64,000 bases of DNA, taken from contig CAMVMM010000002.1 in assembly GCA_947168565.1 (NCBI GenBank), forward strand, positions 1-64,000. Direction: 5' to 3'. The notes under the pieces were generated by a model. It was not told the DNA's origin. It saw nothing but the letters and a program-made list of their open reading frames with translations, and did no database searches. The position numbers and the translations under genes are program-made. Within the stretch, counting starts at the first letter, position 1, and the number at the start of each line of letters is the position of its first letter. The DNA is from an uncultured Clostridia bacterium. Lineage in GTDB: Bacteria; Bacillota; Clostridia; Christensenellales; CAG-138. Shown here in pieces: positions 60,794-64,000 of the stretch.

Positions 60794-62221
60794 TTAGGCT
60801 TGTTCAGGCTTTCCGCGCCCGCCGGCGTCCGTTTGCGCCGGCCTGCTTTGCGCAGCTCTCTTGCCTTCACGATCCCGCCGCACTATATTGCGGTTCAGTA
60901 TAACCGCCGCCGCAAGCGAAACGCAGTCCACGATCGGCTGCACCCACATGCAGCCGTAAAGGGGCTTTACAGCGTCCATCACGAAATAGAGCGGAATATC
61001 CAGCACGCCCTTGCGCATAACGGAAACCGTGAGCGATTCCTTCGCCTTGCCCATCGCCTGAAATTTGGTGATGAGCGGATAGCAAACGCTCATAAAGGGC
61101 ATTGCGATTACCATTCTGCGCAGGAAGGCGGCTGCGTAGGTCACGGTTTTTTCATCGCCTATGAACAGCGAGCAGAGGCTCGGCGCGAAAAGCTCGTATA
61201 CTGTCACGCACAGAAGCGCGAAGCCGAGCGAAACGGAAACGCCGAAGCGAAAGCATTTTTCGGTGCGCTCATAATTGCCCGCGGCATAGTTGTACCCCAC
61301 GAGCGGCAAAAGCCCGTTTGCCACGCCAATGGAAAAGAAAAGCGGAAGCTGGTCCAGCTTTTTGGTTATGCCCACGGCGGCAACCGCCTCATTTCCGTAT
61401 TTTGAAACGAAGCTGAGCTGCGCCGAAACCGCCACCACGGTGAGCATATATTGAAGCGCGCTCGGAAGCCCGATTCTTAAAACCTCCCTTGCGTGCGCGC
61501 CCGCGTGCTTCAAAAGGGCGGGGGAGAGCGAAAGCACCGTGCGCCCTTTTCGGCGCGAAACGGCGATATAGATTATAAAATACAGCATACCCACGCCGTT
61601 TGATATGGCGGTGGCAAGGCCCGCGCCCGCAGCGCCCATATTGAAAAAAGAGGGAAGCACAAAGAGCGGATCGAGCGCTATATTCACAAAGCAGCCCAGC
61701 ATCACGCCGATGCTTGCGGGCAGCGACGCGCTTTCCGAGCGCACAAGGTTTGCAAGCATCGTGGTTGCCACCGTGGGCAGCGCTCCGATCGCCACGGAGT
61801 AAAAAAGATACCCCTTTGCGTATTCAAGCGAGGCCTGCTTTGCGCCCGCAAGAGCGAGTATCGGCTCGCTGAAAAGCCCCACCGCCGCTCCGAAGATCAG
61901 CGCGCTGAAAGCGCCGTACCAAAAGCAGAAGCAGGAAACCTGCGCCGCCTCATCCGCCCTTCCGCCGCCGAGCTTTCTGGACACAAGGCTTGCGCCGCCG
62001 ATGCCGAAAAGATTGCTCAGCGCCGTCAGCAGCAGGAACACCGCGCCCGCCACGGTCACCGCCGCCGTTTGATCGGGATCGTTCAGCCTGCCGACGAAAT
62101 AGGTGTCCGCAAGGGAATACAGAAGTGCAACGAGCTGGCTTGCTATCGCGGGAAGTATCTGCGCAAGCACGGCGCGGCGCACGGGAAGATGCTCGAATAT
62201 TTCTTTTCCGGATCGCTTCAA
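60794..62221 (-). CDS. MATE family efflux transporter 2
   Basis: 475-aa, 12-helix MATE protein, only distantly similar to the one at 38886-40298. First half: SQLVALLYSLADTYFVGRLN, LFGIGGASLVSRKLGGGRAD. Second half: IGLPSALQYMLTVVAVSAQL, SIGVANGLLPLVGYNYAAGN. The C-terminal ~30 residues (REGKRAAQSRPAQTDAGGRG) are a hydrophilic tail ending at the simple repeat next to mazG. It probably exports a cationic or lipid-linked compound. The ATG 62221 start has GAGCCGCG-type, weak spacing; AAGGAG is not seen, so the precise start is less certain. Confidence 0.88.
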   Translation of the reverse strand: MKRSGKEIFEHLPVRRAVLAQILPAIASQLVALLYSLADTYFVGRLNDPDQTAAVTVAGAVFLLLTALSNLFGIGGASLVSRKLGGGRADEAAQVSCFCFWYGAFSALIFGAAVGLFSEPILALAGAKQASLEYAKGYLFYSVAIGALPTVATTMLANLVRSESASLPASIGVMLGCFVNIALDPLFVLPSFFNMGAAGAGLATAISNGVGMLYFIIYIAVSRRKGRTVLSLSPALLKHAGAHAREVLRIGLPSALQYMLTVVAVSAQLSFVSKYGNEAVAAVGITKKLDQLPLFFSIGVANGLLPLVGYNYAAGNYERTEKCFRFGVSVSLGFALLCVTVYELFAPSLCSLFIGDEKTVTYAAAFLRRMVIAMPFMSVCYPLITKFQAMGKAKESLTVSVMRKGVLDIPLYFVMDAVKPLYGCMWVQPIVDCVSLAAAVILNRNIVRRDREGKRAAQSRPAQTDAGGRGKPEQA

Positions 62222-62335
62222 TCTTTTCGCGGCTCCTTATCGCGGCCTCGGCAAGGCTTGGGATCAAGCGGGAAGGGCGGCGTTCGGTTCGGGGGAAAGC
62301 CCTTTTTATGAAAAAACAATAGAGAAAGCTTTTTA

Positions 62336-63418
62336 TCAGTATTCGCCGGCGGCATCGCCCTCCAGGGACACGGTGATCATAAACCCATCCTCATTATTGC
62401 CGGAAACGGTGCAGCTTTCGCAGCCTGTGGGTATGGGCAGCAGCGTTTCACCGCCCTCGGCGGCGGGAACGAAATAGATGAGATAGCCGGAGGAGGGCAG
62501 CGAATCCGCCCTTGCAACCTCCACCTCGGCTTCTCCGCTCTCATTGAAATAAAGGTGCAGCATCCCGCTCTCGGCGGTATAGACCTTTATATGCTCGACG
62601 TATTCCTCATAAACCAGCTTCAGCGCGGTGCAGGCGTGGGCGTTTGCCCTGCCAAGATAGCGGAAATGCCAGGGCTCGTAGGCCACGCGGGTGATCCCCT
62701 CGGAGCCGACGGGGTAGCGCAGTATAAAGCCGTAATCGGCGCAGTGCGCATTGACCCAATCGAAGGCGCCGTGCTCAATAAGCGGAATGCGCAGCCCGTC
62801 CTTGCTCATGGTGGAAAGATCCACGGCAAATCCGGTGTGATGCTCGCTTGAGCCGGGATCGGCCACGTATATGCGCGCCATCTCCTCGCCGTGCTGCTTC
62901 ACGTAGTCGTCGTACAGCTCGCGCTGATACTGCTCGGTGCGAAACGCGCTTGTAACCAGCAGCCTGTCGCCGCCCGTCGCCTCGTAAAAGCCCTCCGCAA
63001 AGGATTGAAGCGCGGAGCTCACCTCGGGAAGCAGCGCCGCATCCGCCTTGGCAAGCAGAAGCTCGCGGCTCTTTTCAACGGGGCGAACGAGCTTCCCGGC
63101 TTCATCTGTATGCGCGTAGGGGTGATCATAATTCACAAGCACGTACTGCCCGTTGGAAAGCGCGGAACTGTCGACCCGCTCAAGCGTAAACACGGCGGGC
63201 GTCGGCTCGGGCGTTTGAGAGGAAATGGGATCGCCGGACGGATCGCCCGATGCGCTTGCCGCGCTCGGAGCGGGTGTGTCCACGGAAACTATGTTTTCCG
63301 GCACGGCGGGCTCAACGGAGCAGCCGGCGAAGGCAAGCACAAGCGCGGCGGCGCAGACGGTGAACGCCTTTGCCGCTCCTATTATGGTATTCATGGGCGT
63401 AAAACTATGCTTCTTCAT
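62336..63418 (-). CDS. VanY-type D-Ala-D-Ala carboxypeptidase lipoprotein
   Basis: 360 aa. Signal region with lipobox at LAFAGC (Cys about 33), a Ser/Pro-rich linker, then a peptidase M15B (VanY) domain. Zinc ligands are in SSEHHTGFAVDLS (SxHxxGxAxD) and EPWHFRYLG (ExWH). A C-terminal ~80-residue beta domain follows (LHLYFNESGEAEVEVARAD). It would trim the terminal D-Ala of peptidoglycan stem peptides outside the membrane. No van resistance genes are adjacent, so a housekeeping wall-remodelling role is more likely than glycopeptide resistance. Confidence 0.92.
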   Translation of the reverse strand: MKKHSFTPMNTIIGAAKAFTVCAAALVLAFAGCSVEPAVPENIVSVDTPAPSAASASGDPSGDPISSQTPEPTPAVFTLERVDSSALSNGQYVLVNYDHPYAHTDEAGKLVRPVEKSRELLLAKADAALLPEVSSALQSFAEGFYEATGGDRLLVTSAFRTEQYQRELYDDYVKQHGEEMARIYVADPGSSEHHTGFAVDLSTMSKDGLRIPLIEHGAFDWVNAHCADYGFILRYPVGSEGITRVAYEPWHFRYLGRANAHACTALKLVYEEYVEHIKVYTAESGMLHLYFNESGEAEVEVARADSLPSSGYLIYFVPAAEGGETLLPIPTGCESCTVSGNNEDGFMITVSLEGDAAGEY

Positions 63419-63440
63419 TTTGCGGGCAATATCCTTTTAA

Positions 63441-64000
63441 TTATTCGTTTTCATCGGCGGCGCTTTCACCCGCCTCCGCCAAAAGCGTATCTATGGACAC
63501 GGTTTTTATTCCCCCGTCGCAAACGCGATAGATCCTGCTTGCAAGCGAAAGCACGCCGGTGCGGTGGGTGGAGATGATGCAGAGCTTATCGGGATGGTTT
63601 TTCACTATTCCGTTTATTATGCTGCGCTCGGTTTCGGCGTCCAGGCTGCTCGTGGCCTCGTCCAGCATCAGAATCGGCGCATCGCGCAGTATGGCTCTTG
63701 CTATCGCTATGCGCTGCGCCTGCCCCTCGCTTATGCCGTGCCCCTTCTCGCCTATCTTCGCCTCAAGCCCGCCCATTTTTTGAACGAAATCCAGAGCGCA
63801 GGCGCATTCAAGCGCGTTGAGCAGCTGCTCATCCGTGGCGCTTTCGTTTGTGAGGCGCAGATTCTCGGCTATCGTGCCGGACACCACGGTGTTTCCCTGC
63901 GGAACGTAGGAAAACAGCTTTCTGTGATCGGGCATAAGTATATGCGCCCTTCCGGAGGCGTCTAAATACTCCGCCCTGCCCTCGTTTGGCGAAACGAGGC
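63441..64000 (-). CDS. ABC exporter ATPase, C-terminal part (gene continues beyond the window)
   Basis: About 186 codons of the nucleotide-binding domain of an exporter-type ABC protein. The frame stays open to the window edge; an internal ATG at 63935 is not the start. Visible: the Q-loop region LFSYVPQGNTVVSGTIAENL, a signature HGISEGQAQRIAIARAILRD (SEGQ in place of LSGGQ), Walker B ILMLDEATSSLDAETE and an H-loop CIISTHRTG. The SEGQ variant and 'T-IAENL' are typical of MsbA/CydC-like fused exporters. The membrane domain lies outside the window, so the substrate is unknown. Confidence 0.92.
   Translation of the reverse strand, partial: LVSPNEGRAEYLDASGRAHILMPDHRKLFSYVPQGNTVVSGTIAENLRLTNESATDEQLLNALECACALDFVQKMGGLEAKIGEKGHGISEGQAQRIAIARAILRDAPILMLDEATSSLDAETERSIINGIVKNHPDKLCIISTHRTGVLSLASRIYRVCDGGIKTVSIDTLLAEAGESAADENE

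Noticed and set aside
62336..63418. Vancomycin resistance cluster
   Set aside because: Only a VanY-type carboxypeptidase is present; no VanA/B/H/X/R/S genes lie nearby.

Overview
The window looks like a chromosomal segment of a Gram-positive gut-type clostridium (Bacillota, Clostridia), probably uncultured. The grounds are AGGAGG-type ribosome binding sites before almost every gene, consensus TTGACA-17-TATAAT promoters, single-membrane surface proteins with Thr-Pro linkers, a dockerin-like module, a DUF3789 peptide, a YunG homologue, a preQ1-I riboswitch, and Firmicutes synteny such as walJ-rlmH and HU next to mazG. Most of the window is GC-rich; the left 4.6 kb is visibly richer in AT and looks like accessory DNA. 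No rRNA, tRNA, integrase or transposase gene was found.

Left accessory region (1-5.2 kb): the tail of a CRISPR array with type II-like 36-bp repeats and 30-bp spacers but no cas gene in view, an orphan radical SAM gene, and a minus-strand run of decaying polymorphic-toxin debris. That run holds a 5'-truncated HINT/toxin tip, several small immunity-like genes, an internal duplication and a truncated remnant. It ends in a 26-bp tandem repeat whose last unit supplies the -35 box for the next gene.

5.2-14.2 kb: a two-gene module built around a 1691-aa DUF4132-type HEAT-repeat protein, then an amino-acid ABC transporter of two polypeptides with unusual architecture. The permease carries about two binding proteins in permuted order (lobe 2, whole, lobe 1). 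The ATPase carries a C-terminal RsbW-like GHKL domain.

14.3-25.6 kb: one good promoter and structured leader precede ten co-oriented genes: a cytidylyltransferase-Gfo/Idh fusion, two ATP-grasp ligases, MmgE/PrpD, an aldo-keto reductase, a phosphonopyruvate-decarboxylase-like TPP enzyme, a TIM-barrel protein, a CitE-like lyase and a split class I Fe-S hydratase. Together they read as an uncharacterised small-molecule pathway making or consuming a dicarboxylic or phosphonic acid that is CMP-activated and ATP-ligated. It is the best candidate here for an undescribed system.

25.9-36.3 kb: surface and envelope functions. These are a 1541-aa VWA/repeat/dockerin protein coupled to an 80-aa Cys-containing peptide, a DUF11-type protein, a membrane-anchored PIG-L deacetylase-like protein, a ZIP transporter, YunG, DUF3789 and a lipoprotein. 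36.3-49.9 kb is mostly housekeeping: lysS, greA, MATE, YbaK, rlmH, walJ, DUF815-like ATPase, DegV, a preQ1-controlled VUT transporter, SDR, GNAT, LURP-one and PHP. It also contains a 162-bp MITE-like element and a solo end of it.

50.0-56.8 kb: two tandem paralogous ECF sigma / membrane-anchored anti-sigma operons with diverged extracellular sensors and a nearly identical upstream element, probably the autoregulated promoter. 56.9-64.0 kb: BMP-family lipoprotein, an 8Fe ferredoxin, HU, MazG, a second MATE, a VanY-type carboxypeptidase and the 3' end of an ABC exporter that runs off the window.
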